Of a stretch of DNA of 51,039 bases, positions 13,042-21,169 are shown piece by piece. The stretch spans positions 1-51,039 of the IMG/VR virus record IMGVR_UViG_3300020477_000003. The stretch is one strand, 5' to 3'. The stretch is from a virus. The notes below the pieces were generated by a model, which was given only the letters and a program-made list of their open reading frames with translations, was not told where the DNA came from and ran no database searches. Position 1 is the stretch's first letter, and each line of letters begins with the position of its first letter. Both the position numbers and the translations under genes were made by a program.

Positions 13042-15986
13042 TGCAAAGACTCTTCATTCTCGGGCCACATTGACATGCCCATGTCTCGGCGGGCGGCCTC
13101 AAACTCAGCCTTGCTGGTTTTCGTCGGCTCTTCACCGCCATATAGACTAAGCAAGTCGCATGCTTTATCGTTGAACACGACACACGTCACAACCGCCTTG
13201 GGGCCTATTCTAACAGATTTTGTTGGTGAGCCAGATCTGTTGGATTTTGTTTCACACCACCCGCGATCAACCCACTGAGATTTTATCGCCCTGGGGGCGT
13301 ACCCATTCATTTTCAGTGTTTTTTCGATAACGCCGTTGTTGACGGAAATACGAATCATTTTCCCGTCTTTGGTTTCAATGCGTGCGATATAGCTCTTGTT
13401 TGGTTTGGGCGCAAAAGCTGACCCAGAGTTTCCGGCAAGAGTGCTGTCGTAATCGACCTTCCCGTCTTCCACTAGCAAAACTCGATCCATGTTTATGTCC
13501 AGATATTGCCCTAAGCAGTAAAGCGCAGACTTTTCACGATCAGAAGCGTCCGCATTGTCACGACATTTGCTCCATATTTCTGCAATGGCGCTTTCAAGCT
13601 CCGCGTCAGACACGTCCAATATGCCAGCCTCTTGAACAAGTTTTGCACACAGAGAAATGACCGCCATTGAGCTTGCAAGACGAATCAAAATGTCTTGGTT
13701 CCGAGTGGTGAATTTTTTGGCAATATCTCTATGTGCCTTTCGCCATTCGGGCCACCTTTCCTGGTTTTCGATAAGGTAAGAAACAAACAGCGGGCCTGCC
13801 CATCCGTAGTTTGCCAGGACTCGCTCCATGTTTTCAGAAATCTCAAAAGCAAAATCTTTACCACTTCGGGTAAACATCGGCCCAGATACTTGCAGCACCC
13901 TGGCCATAATGCCGCCAGCGGGCGAAAAGTCTGTAATGCTGTCCTCTCCGGTAGAGACAAGAATCGTCTTAAAGTTTTTATCCATGGCGGTGCCGGTAAT
14001 GGTGCCGCGCCCCCTGCCTTGCCCGTTGGCAATCGAGTAAACGATGCTACAAAGCTCATCAAGATCTTTTGCTGCCTTTGTGTCGTCCATAAGCAGCGGC
14101 AAGTGATTGCGGCCAAACGCAGAGCGTTCAATGTTCGTTCTGGTGCTGTCCCAGGACTTTATAAATGATCCTCGCGAAGACCTGTCTGGATTGCCCCAAA
14201 TAGACGCTGCAAACGTTAGCCCAGTCGTTTTGCCGGATGATGTTCTGTTGCAGAAATCTAAGACAAAATTATTCTGCTTTAAAATATCCAAAAGCGGCGC
14301 AGAAAAAGAAGCAAGCACCATCACCAGCATGTTGGGGTGTTTGACGGCCCACTGTATTGATGATTTCCACTCGGGATACTCCCCAGAGGCGTTAAGAGAT
14401 GCCGCCAACTGCTGCTCGCCATCGGAAGACCCCCTGAAGGCAATACAGCGATCAGGCCAGTGCTTTGCTTGTGCTTGTGACAGGTCAACATTCCCGCCAA
14501 TCCCGTTTTTATTGATGTATCTTTGCCCAAGCAAAAACCCAATCTCGTCATCAATAACTTGCCATCCCATTCTTGAGCTCGCCAGGGCGTACTTCATGTT
14601 TTGCTCGTTTTCGAGGTCAAAACATCTTAAAAAGCTTGTTATGGCGGTGGCGTTATCGGAACTGATGCTTAGCCCCTTGTCGGCATACTCCACAAGCCTT
14701 TGCCTGTTCATGAGATCTTTTTTTGGCGCGATGCAATGCCGCCAGCGTCCGCGTCGCATAAAAGAAAGCTGTGCGTACTCGGTGCTGTCATCAACATCTT
14801 CCATGACCGCGCCTATATATAAAGGCTGAGAAGTGATTTCTTTTACCTGTTTGCCATCCATGTGTCTTAGGGCGCTGTCTTCCCAAATATAGTTTTTCGG
14901 CATTTTTAATCGAGCTTGGCCGTCATACCTGAACCTGCGAAAACAATCAGACAAAAGCCTTTCCTCTTTTTGCTGCTCAAGCTCAATGCCAAACTTTTTT
15001 GCAAACTTTAGCGTGCTAACATTGCACGACTCGTGAAAGCACTTGTACGCAAAACCGGTTTCGGTGATTCTTATATAGCCCGAAACGTCCACATTGTCGC
15101 ACTCAGGGCATACAAACTTGTAAATAAGGTCACCATTGCTTGTTGCGGGATTCGACTTGTTGACTATTTTGATGCCAGACTTTTTCTCTATCTCGTCAAT
15201 GCTTGCACTGCTTTTATTTATTACTTTTGGCGTGTGAAACTCTTTAATATGTCGGTGCAGAAGAGCGATTTTTTCGATTAAAGGGGGGGTCACGGGCTCT
15301 GGGGCATCCGCGTAGAAAATGTTTTTACACATTCGATGAGGGCGATCTGGGGTATTGGGGCCTTTTCTGTTCATAGTGCCTGGGATTCTCACAACCCTGT
15401 TGGCATTCTTTACGCTCGTGTCTATTTTCGCGTCCCGAGTCCCTACAAAGTGAGACAAAACGCTAAGGGTGTCCCCAATGAAATCGCTAAGATCAACAGA
15501 GAAAGAGCACAAGTAGAAAATATGATATCCATTTCCAGAGTCGTTTATGCATGCGGGCTCGGGCCATCCGTGGGACTCAAGATATTCAACGACTTTATAT
15601 GCTACCTCTTTTGCGGTGTCCTTTTCCTTTTGCGTGGCACAGCAATCGCCCTTTTTCCCCCTGGTGGGGTCTATGTCAATATAGATATAGTTAATCTCAT
15701 CTATATCTTCCTGGCGGCAGGCAACACCACCAGATATTTTTCCGATAGATTTTTTGGACTTAGACTGCTTAGGGGTGTTGAAGGTGGCAAAATACGCCAC
15801 CTTTTCGTCAAGATTTTCTATTTCTGAGATTAAAAGATCAACATTAGACAGGTTATAATAACCGCTGCCATGCGGTGCCCTACCTCTGAATGTCCTAACC
15901 TCTCTGTGTGCATTTTTTTCTCCGCATAGAAACTTAAAGAATTTTGCGATTTCCTCTTTTGCTTTTCGGTTAAGACTTTGCCCCAT
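13035..15986 (-). CDS. PrimPol-like primase fused to DUF927-type ATPase
   Basis: The protein has 983 residues. The N-terminal archaeo-eukaryotic primase-like part shows YIYIDIDPTR (Asp104, Asp106), SGNGYHIFYL (His155) and ANRVVRIPGT (Arg200). A zinc motif follows at 293-321 (CPEC then CFHESC). The C-terminal half has DUF927 features: Walker A NRTSSGKTTGL (about 580-590), Walker B HLPLLMDDT (Asp634/635) and SIANGQGRGRG. It should make primers and unwind or translocate on DNA at the phage origin. The fusion of primase, zinc and DUF927 ATPase is a phage/mobile-element arrangement. It overlaps the SF2 helicase gene by 17 bases. Confidence 0.85.
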   Translation of the reverse strand: MGQSLNRKAKEEIAKFFKFLCGEKNAHREVRTFRGRAPHGSGYYNLSNVDLLISEIENLDEKVAYFATFNTPKQSKSKKSIGKISGGVACRQEDIDEINYIYIDIDPTRGKKGDCCATQKEKDTAKEVAYKVVEYLESHGWPEPACINDSGNGYHIFYLCSFSVDLSDFIGDTLSVLSHFVGTRDAKIDTSVKNANRVVRIPGTMNRKGPNTPDRPHRMCKNIFYADAPEPVTPPLIEKIALLHRHIKEFHTPKVINKSSASIDEIEKKSGIKIVNKSNPATSNGDLIYKFVCPECDNVDVSGYIRITETGFAYKCFHESCNVSTLKFAKKFGIELEQQKEERLLSDCFRRFRYDGQARLKMPKNYIWEDSALRHMDGKQVKEITSQPLYIGAVMEDVDDSTEYAQLSFMRRGRWRHCIAPKKDLMNRQRLVEYADKGLSISSDNATAITSFLRCFDLENEQNMKYALASSRMGWQVIDDEIGFLLGQRYINKNGIGGNVDLSQAQAKHWPDRCIAFRGSSDGEQQLAASLNASGEYPEWKSSIQWAVKHPNMLVMVLASFSAPLLDILKQNNFVLDFCNRTSSGKTTGLTFAASIWGNPDRSSRGSFIKSWDSTRTNIERSAFGRNHLPLLMDDTKAAKDLDELCSIVYSIANGQGRGRGTITGTAMDKNFKTILVSTGEDSITDFSPAGGIMARVLQVSGPMFTRSGKDFAFEISENMERVLANYGWAGPLFVSYLIENQERWPEWRKAHRDIAKKFTTRNQDILIRLASSMAVISLCAKLVQEAGILDVSDAELESAIAEIWSKCRDNADASDREKSALYCLGQYLDINMDRVLLVEDGKVDYDSTLAGNSGSAFAPKPNKSYIARIETKDGKMIRISVNNGVIEKTLKMNGYAPRAIKSQWVDRGWCETKSNRSGSPTKSVRIGPKAVVTCVVFNDKACDLLSLYGGEEPTKTSKAEFEAARRDMGMSMWPENEESLQW

Positions 15987-17463
15987 CGCCGCCCCTCTTT
16001 TTTCTTAAATTCCAATATTTAAAAGTTTCATTTCCGCTTAGAATACCATCCTCGTGCGGAAATTTCCCATATAAATGTTTATATTTATAACAGGAAACCC
16101 AAAAACTTCTTTTTTCTTTTTTGTCGCGATCCTCAAGCTCGAAGAACTTGAGCCTTCTCTTAATTATCTCCCCCTGCGTCAAGGGGGTTTCTGTTTGGTT
16201 TTTTCTTAGCCTTCTTAGTCTATATTCTTTTTGCTTCAGTTTGGTTTGATTTTCTTGTTTTTTAAAGCCACAACTGCACGATTTTAAATCAATGGGCACG
16301 GCAGCCATGCATCGAGGGCAAACCCATGCGCCGTTTTCGCCGTCCTTTTTGTTTTGTGGCGCGGGACGATCCGATAGGCCAGCAGACAAATCCGCAGGGG
16401 GGTCGTTTGTTGGCCATGTGTGGCGCGTCACGTTTTTTCCATAGTCGAGTATTACTGCATGTTTTTTGCCATCATTTATGCGCAGCCCGCGTCCGACCAT
16501 CTGCTTGTAGAGCGCCATCGACATTGTGGGGCGAGCAAGAATCAGGGCCGACACAGCAGGACAATCAAACCCCTCTGTCAATACACCAAAATTTGAAACT
16601 ACGCGGATCTCTCCCATGGCGAGCCGGCGAAGCATGCTCTCCCTGTCCTTTTTTGGGGTTTCGCCGTCTATGTGACCAGCAGGAATGCCTTTTTCATTGA
16701 AAACAGCGCACAAAGACTTGCTGTGCTGCACTGATGAGGCAAAAACAAGCGTTTGCATGCCATTGCAATACTTTTCCCAGTCCGTGGCTACGTTCTCCAT
16801 CAGATCGCGATCTACGAAAATTTGCTCAAGCTCTGATTTGGCAAAATCGCCTTTCTCGATTTTTATCTTAGAAAAATTTATAACTTGTGGAACCCATACC
16901 TCGCAGGCAGACAAATACCCTTGCTCCACCAGCGAGCCGGTGGTCTCTATCGCCACCAACCCCTTGAAAAGCGTATAGTCATCAATTGATCCAAGCCCTC
17001 TGCCGTCCGACCTGTAAGGAGTGGCCGACAGCCCCATGACGGTCGCCTGGGGGTACATTTTCAGAATTTTTACATAGCTATTGGCCACGGCATGATGCGC
17101 CTCGTCAACAATGATAAGGTCTGGGGATATAGAGGCCATGTACTTTTTTCGGCGCACACAAGTCTGAACAGATCCCACCTGGACTGGTTTTTCAGGTATG
17201 CATCTTTTGTCCCCAGCCAAAATAATAGAGCAATCAAGGCCGAACCCGCTGAAGCGCTCATAGGCCTGGAATATAAGCTCGCGGCGGTGCGCCAAGAATA
17301 GTGCTGTTTTACCTTTTGTGACGGCCAAAGATATGATTTCAGCGGCAATTGTCGTCTTTCCGCCACCGGTTGGAAGCTGCAACAGCACCCTTTTATGCGT
17401 TGCGGCTGCTTCCCTGCATCTATCAACGGCCTCTTGCTGGTAAGGGCGTAAAGATTGCCTCAT
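15970..17463 (-). CDS. SF2 DEAH-box helicase with C-terminal zinc ribbon
   Basis: The 497-residue protein carries QLPTGGGKTTIA (Walker A, 29-40), IIVDEAHHAV (DEAH 120-123), GLSATPYRSDGRG (motif III) and YKQMVGRGLR (motif VI). This is the UvsW/type-III-restriction-like SF2 layout. Near 385-402, CPRC and CSCGF form a zinc ribbon. A role in branch migration, fork remodelling or origin opening fits its position between recombination genes and PrimPol. The start overlaps the preceding stop (ATGA). Confidence 0.93.
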   Translation of the reverse strand: MRQSLRPYQQEAVDRCREAAATHKRVLLQLPTGGGKTTIAAEIISLAVTKGKTALFLAHRRELIFQAYERFSGFGLDCSIILAGDKRCIPEKPVQVGSVQTCVRRKKYMASISPDLIIVDEAHHAVANSYVKILKMYPQATVMGLSATPYRSDGRGLGSIDDYTLFKGLVAIETTGSLVEQGYLSACEVWVPQVINFSKIKIEKGDFAKSELEQIFVDRDLMENVATDWEKYCNGMQTLVFASSVQHSKSLCAVFNEKGIPAGHIDGETPKKDRESMLRRLAMGEIRVVSNFGVLTEGFDCPAVSALILARPTMSMALYKQMVGRGLRINDGKKHAVILDYGKNVTRHTWPTNDPPADLSAGLSDRPAPQNKKDGENGAWVCPRCMAAVPIDLKSCSCGFKKQENQTKLKQKEYRLRRLRKNQTETPLTQGEIIKRRLKFFELEDRDKKEKRSFWVSCYKYKHLYGKFPHEDGILSGNETFKYWNLRKKRGGDGAKS

Positions 17464-17723
17464 CTGTCATTGTTTTCTTCTTTTGGTTTGGTTTTTTTGA
17501 TCGTGATGCCGAGCACGCTGTTTAAGAACTTTTCTTTTTGCGATGTGGTGCTAAATTTTTGCAAATCAGAGGGTTTCCCGCCTTTGGTCTCTATCCACCT
17601 TCTGATCTTCCATCCGAAGGTGGGGTTTTCGGGCACATAGCAATCAGGGCAATAAGAGATTTCGCCTGGTCGTGCAAAACACATATTGCCGCAGGTGGCG
17701 CAGGGGCGCACATGGTCAGCCAT
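17460..17723 (-). CDS. Zinc-ribbon small protein (87 aa)
   Basis: It starts MADHVRPCATCGNMCFARPG. CATCGNMC and YCPDC supply Cys pairs for one zinc site. The rest is basic (KEKFLNSVLGITIKKTKPK). It is coupled to the helicase gene and overlaps the RecT-like gene by 8 bases. It may be a small DNA-binding accessory of the recombination set. Confidence 0.65.
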   Translation of the reverse strand: MADHVRPCATCGNMCFARPGEISYCPDCYVPENPTFGWKIRRWIETKGGKPSDLQKFSTTSQKEKFLNSVLGITIKKTKPKEENNDR

Positions 17724-18435
17724 TCTTTAAAGCTTCCTTGATTGCTTTTGCGCCCTTAAGGTTCTTGGGATTTATTTTTACTGGCTTTTTATCTTCAACC
17801 ACCTCTGGTGCCGGCGCGGCATTGGCGGCAGCTACCGGCTGGGGATCGTCTTGAACAATGCTAATATCATCTTGGATTTCTTCGGTCGTATAAATGGCGC
17901 CAGTAAAAATATCGGCACAATACCACCGAGCACCGTTGCTGATGGCGCGAGCAAAAAGCATGTTTTTAGGGTAGCGTTTCCAGTTTGCGCGACCCCCAAT
18001 GCCGGCCTTAGAAGCATCGGCCATCGTAAACGAAGACACTCCTACAGCCTCCCATGCGCCATCAAGCTTTTCCTTGAACTCAAGCTCGCACTCGGTTTCA
18101 GTGTGTTTTTTAACGATAAACCGGTACTTCCCAGAAGCCTTGATGCGCGACGCAATAAGCCCTGAAGACAACGTTGGCTTCCCTTCAACGATGTGGATTC
18201 CAGCCATGCTGGCAATCGGTGGCACACCAAGCTCCATGCCTGCCTGGACCTTTACAATGGCTTTCGCCACGTCCTGGGCATCTTTAAAGTATCCTGACGC
18301 CGCAGACGCGCTGCAAAACCGTTTCAGGTCTTCAAATGAATGCAACACAATGCCACGCGCACCAACTTCTTCTTGTTTATGTAGAACCATAGCAACCCCT
18401 TTTTGTTGTTGTTCTTTTTTATTGTTTTCTGTCAT
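17716..18435 (-). CDS. RecT-like single-strand annealing protein
   Basis: A 239-residue protein with the pattern AGMELGVPPIASMAGIHIVE, KPTLSSGLIASRIKASGKYR, NWKRYPKNMLFARAISNGAR and DIFTGAIYTTEE. I know this from phage recombinases of the RecT-like group. It pairs with the adjacent exonuclease for end resection and strand annealing. ATG 18435 overlaps the exonuclease end by 17 bases. ATG 18390, with AAGGGG 5 bases upstream, is a credible alternative start. The C-terminus is low-complexity and Lys-rich. Confidence 0.82.
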   Translation of the reverse strand: MTENNKKEQQQKGVAMVLHKQEEVGARGIVLHSFEDLKRFCSASAASGYFKDAQDVAKAIVKVQAGMELGVPPIASMAGIHIVEGKPTLSSGLIASRIKASGKYRFIVKKHTETECELEFKEKLDGAWEAVGVSSFTMADASKAGIGGRANWKRYPKNMLFARAISNGARWYCADIFTGAIYTTEEIQDDISIVQDDPQPVAAANAAPAPEVVEDKKPVKINPKNLKGAKAIKEALKNG

Positions 18436-19492
18436 TTTTCACCGTGAACCGGCGGTAACCTTTTTTTACCACCGTGTTTTGAGACAGAATTTTTTCTGCC
18501 TCGTTTTCTTTCGCGTTTAACTTTTTACACAATGCGTGAAAGGCCGCCTCAAAATCTGTTTTTCTTCCGTCTTTTATGGTCTTCCAGGAAACATACCCCC
18601 AGCTACCCTTAAGGCCGCCATCGTCACCAATCATTTGTTTTAATTTGTTCTCTGCGGCCTGAGCTATGGCCTTGCCTTCGTCCATCATGGATCTGCCGCG
18701 TGCTCGCTCCTGAACCAGCGCATATGCAGATCCGTCATCAGGCTTTAAAGATTTGCTATTTTGAGGGAATCTCTCCGCAAGATAGTCTTTATAGTCGTCG
18801 CTCCCGTCAACCGGTGGTGCAACTTTTTTTAAAACATACTCGTTCCAGAATTCATGCCCTTTTTTTGCAAGTATTTCAATGAGTTCGTCATCCCTTTTAA
18901 TCGTATAGGTGTAAAAAAGCTTATCACCAAAGCCAGGCACCATCACATGCAGATCGACCTCTTTCACCTGCGGCCCGACGATGAACATTTGCCATTGAAC
19001 TTGGGCAAAATACCAACTGGGGATTTCGTCCGTGTGCTCCTCGCCCCAAATCTCCCCAGCGCCTCGGCCTCCAGAAAGAAGTCCGTAGGTCTTAATTTCT
19101 AAGATTTTAACTATATCGCCCTTTTCGTTGGGGATCAGAAAGTCAGGAGTACAATGAAAATACGGCACCTCTGGGTGATAAACTTTGGTCCCTGGTTGCA
19201 GTGCGATCTTCCCATCGGGCGCGAAAAGCTCTTTGCCGCCGACATATGAATTATTACCCAGGCCATCGTAAACGTAATCGTCCACGTTGAACGCATAACC
19301 GTTCTTCATGGCGTAATCTTTGGCCACGGTGGGCTCAAGTTGCAGGCCTAAACGCGATGCCTCGTTGCCGGAAAACCCATCGGAAACGCCCATAATTTCC
19401 GACCAAACGGATATCGGCTTGGTGTAGGGATTGATCCCAGCAATCGCAGTAATTCTTGTTGCGCCAATGGATTGGCCTTTCAAATCAACCAT
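18419..19492 (-). CDS. YqaJ/lambda-exonuclease-like recombination nuclease
   Basis: A 357-residue PD-(D/E)XK nuclease. ITAIAGINPYTKPISVW is the typical YqaJ opening. GLQLEP (Glu53), CTPDFLI (Asp117) and ILEIKTYG (Glu132, Lys134) form the active site. WYFAQVQWQMFIVG is the usual following helix. It would degrade one strand from DNA ends to load the annealing protein. GGGAGAG precedes ATG 19492. The C-terminal 150 residues are longer than the minimal domain, with helical segments. Confidence 0.9.
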   Translation of the reverse strand: MVDLKGQSIGATRITAIAGINPYTKPISVWSEIMGVSDGFSGNEASRLGLQLEPTVAKDYAMKNGYAFNVDDYVYDGLGNNSYVGGKELFAPDGKIALQPGTKVYHPEVPYFHCTPDFLIPNEKGDIVKILEIKTYGLLSGGRGAGEIWGEEHTDEIPSWYFAQVQWQMFIVGPQVKEVDLHVMVPGFGDKLFYTYTIKRDDELIEILAKKGHEFWNEYVLKKVAPPVDGSDDYKDYLAERFPQNSKSLKPDDGSAYALVQERARGRSMMDEGKAIAQAAENKLKQMIGDDGGLKGSWGYVSWKTIKDGRKTDFEAAFHALCKKLNAKENEAEKILSQNTVVKKGYRRFTVKNDRKQ

Positions 19493-19524
19493 ATGTCTCT
19501 CCCTTTTTGTTGGTTGTCTATGTT

Positions 19525-20193
19525 CTAGTCTTTGGTGCGCTCTGCGTCAAGCTGCATTTTATTTTTCAGCGCTGTTTCTGCCCATTTTTTTATCCGCTCA
19601 AACGGGAAGTGCCGACCAGGGCATCCTTTTATACGCTGATTGTTTGCACGGCGCAAATCATCATGTCTTTTTATTCTTACGGTGTCCCCATATTTAAATA
19701 AAAGATCCCTGCACAGCACCATCGATGCATACATTTGTGCATCCGTAGCTCTTTCAATGCGAAAATCACCAATACACGCCACACCAATGCTGTGGCTGTT
19801 GAAACCGTAACAGTGAGCGCCGCGAGCGTCATAATCCAAAAATTGTGTCACTGCGCCGTTTATATCGATAACAAAGTGATAAGGGACAAAGGCACGGGCT
19901 CTGTACCGCTCTGGAATGCCGTGCAGCTTCCATTTTTTTACGGTCTCAGAAATGCGCTGGGGCCGCACCGTCACAGTGGCGACGCCTTCTGGTGTTTCTG
20001 TGAAAAATCTTTCCACGTCCGTAATGCAGCGCCCGACTCCGATGCGGTGCAACACAACATACTTGGTTGTTTGCCGCACTGGCCGCAAAGAGTTGATATT
20101 CACTCTGTACTCAGACTCTAAAACGCGCTTTTGTATTTCTTCGCCTATCGGATCGCTATCCCCCACTTTTCGAGACTCCCTTTTGGGTCTCAT
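19525..20193 (-). CDS. Endolysin: N-acetylmuramoyl-L-alanine amidase (Amidase_2/PGRP fold)
   Basis: A 222-residue protein when started at ATG 20193. VVLHRIG (His49), YHFVID, GAHCYGFNSHSIGVACIGDF (three signature strands, split here by single positions), RIKRHDDL (His177) and KGCPGRHFP (Cys191) fit the zinc amidase fold of T7-lysozyme type. It would cut the bond between MurNAc and L-alanine. An in-frame ATG 20274 exists but would overlap the holin-like gene by 119 bases. There is no signal peptide, so release through a holin pore is expected. Confidence 0.85.
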   Translation of the reverse strand: MRPKRESRKVGDSDPIGEEIQKRVLESEYRVNINSLRPVRQTTKYVVLHRIGVGRCITDVERFFTETPEGVATVTVRPQRISETVKKWKLHGIPERYRARAFVPYHFVIDINGAVTQFLDYDARGAHCYGFNSHSIGVACIGDFRIERATDAQMYASMVLCRDLLFKYGDTVRIKRHDDLRRANNQRIKGCPGRHFPFERIKKWAETALKNKMQLDAERTKD

Positions 20194-20440
20194 ATGTGCC
20201 CACCGACGCCCCCAGGGCGGCGAGTGCCGAAAGCAGTGCGCTAGAGATGGACATGCCGGACATGATGGAGTCACAAAGCGCCAGGGATGCCGCTGTTGCC
20301 ATCAAAATCGCGGGCCGAAGCCATTTTGGAGTTTTTTTCCAGACCTCTCCAAGTCTTTTACTCTTAAGAATTGGCACAAAGGCCCTGATGAATGCCGCTA
20401 TCGCGCCGGCGGCCAAAAGCGAATGAGTTGCTGGTTCCAT
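20156..20440 (-). CDS. Holin-like membrane protein (94 aa)
   Basis: A 94-residue protein with hydrophobic segments near 7-25 (SLLAAGAIAAFIRAFVPIL) and 43-57 (PAILMATAASLALCD), and a third weakly hydrophobic stretch near 65-80. The charged linker between them (KSKRLGEVWKK) and the position directly before the endolysin fit a holin. AGGAT precedes ATG 20440. The assignment rests on size, topology and context only. Confidence 0.6.
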   Translation of the reverse strand: MEPATHSLLAAGAIAAFIRAFVPILKSKRLGEVWKKTPKWLRPAILMATAASLALCDSIMSGMSISSALLSALAALGASVGTYETQKGVSKSGG

Positions 20441-20448
20441 TTTTAATC

Positions 20449-20709
20449 CTATCCCCTTAATGCTTTTATATCTTCTTTCACTTCTTTGAGGTTTTTATCC
20501 ACAGCGGTGATTCTGTCCACCAATCGCTCCTCGATTCCTACAAGTCGCTCTAAAACGTTTTCAACTTTTTCCAGGGATGCTTTTTCTTTTTTTATTTCTT
20601 CCACGCGAGACGTGAGCGCTTGGATTTTTGACTGGGAATGCCCCCATGCCGCGCCTATTCCAGCACCGCTTGTCAAAAGTGATATTAAAAATTTTACATC
20701 TAAATCCAT
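20449..20709 (-). CDS. Membrane-anchored coiled-coil protein, lysis cassette
   Basis: An 86-residue protein: an N-terminal hydrophobic stretch (KFLISLLTSGAGIGAAWG) followed by a long coiled coil (LTSRVEEIKKEKASLEKVEN onward). An inner-membrane anchor plus a periplasmic coiled coil is the form of an i-spanin (Rz-like) or a holin accessory. I see no partner lipoprotein o-spanin embedded in it. GGGGAAAG lies before ATG 20709. Confidence 0.6.
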   Translation of the reverse strand: MDLDVKFLISLLTSGAGIGAAWGHSQSKIQALTSRVEEIKKEKASLEKVENVLERLVGIEERLVDRITAVDKNLKEVKEDIKALRG

Positions 20710-20710
20710 T

Positions 20711-21169
20711 TTATTCTTTCCCCACGCAAAGCTGTGTTTTTCTGCAAAAATGATTGAATACCTCTTTTTTCAGCCTTGAAAAAAAAGGGTGATCTGGCGG
20801 CAGGTTATGCGGGCCATCCTCCAAGAAATACTGAGTAAGCTTGAATTCCATTGGATGCTTTTTGTGAACGTATCGAGCCCAGAAAACAGCCGGTGGTGCT
20901 TCGCACAAATCGCCTATCTCCTTTTCGCATGGCACATGAAAAATTTCAAAATTTACTCGCGGATCAAAGAATAAAACATCGCTAATAGTGCCTACCCATA
21001 TTCCTGTGGCGGAATTATAAAGATCTATGTCGTACTTGATTTCTGGGCCTGAAAGCTCGGCATAGGAAATGTCTTCAAGCGTAACCGCCCTGACGGGTGC
21101 CCTAAAGATCGCCATGTATACGCAACACAGCATCGCACCTAAAACGAAAAGTGCGATGCTTTTAATCAT
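20711..21169 (-). CDS. Exported or membrane-anchored hypothetical protein (152 aa)
   Basis: The N-terminal helix (SIALFVLGAMLCCVYMAIF) can act as a signal anchor. Four later Cys (PCEKEIGDLCE, HFCRKTQLC) suggest disulfides in the periplasm. It lies between the tail-tip gene and the lysis genes, overlapping the former by 4 bases. A lysis or envelope-modifying role is possible. No family is recognised. Confidence 0.6.
   Translation of the reverse strand: MIKSIALFVLGAMLCCVYMAIFRAPVRAVTLEDISYAELSGPEIKYDIDLYNSATGIWVGTISDVLFFDPRVNFEIFHVPCEKEIGDLCEAPPAVFWARYVHKKHPMEFKLTQYFLEDGPHNLPPDHPFFSRLKKEVFNHFCRKTQLCVGKE

Noticed and set aside
14107-14829. 240-codon plus-strand frame inside the primase gene
   Set aside because: Antisense shadow of the DUF927 region, which has clear Walker motifs on the minus strand.
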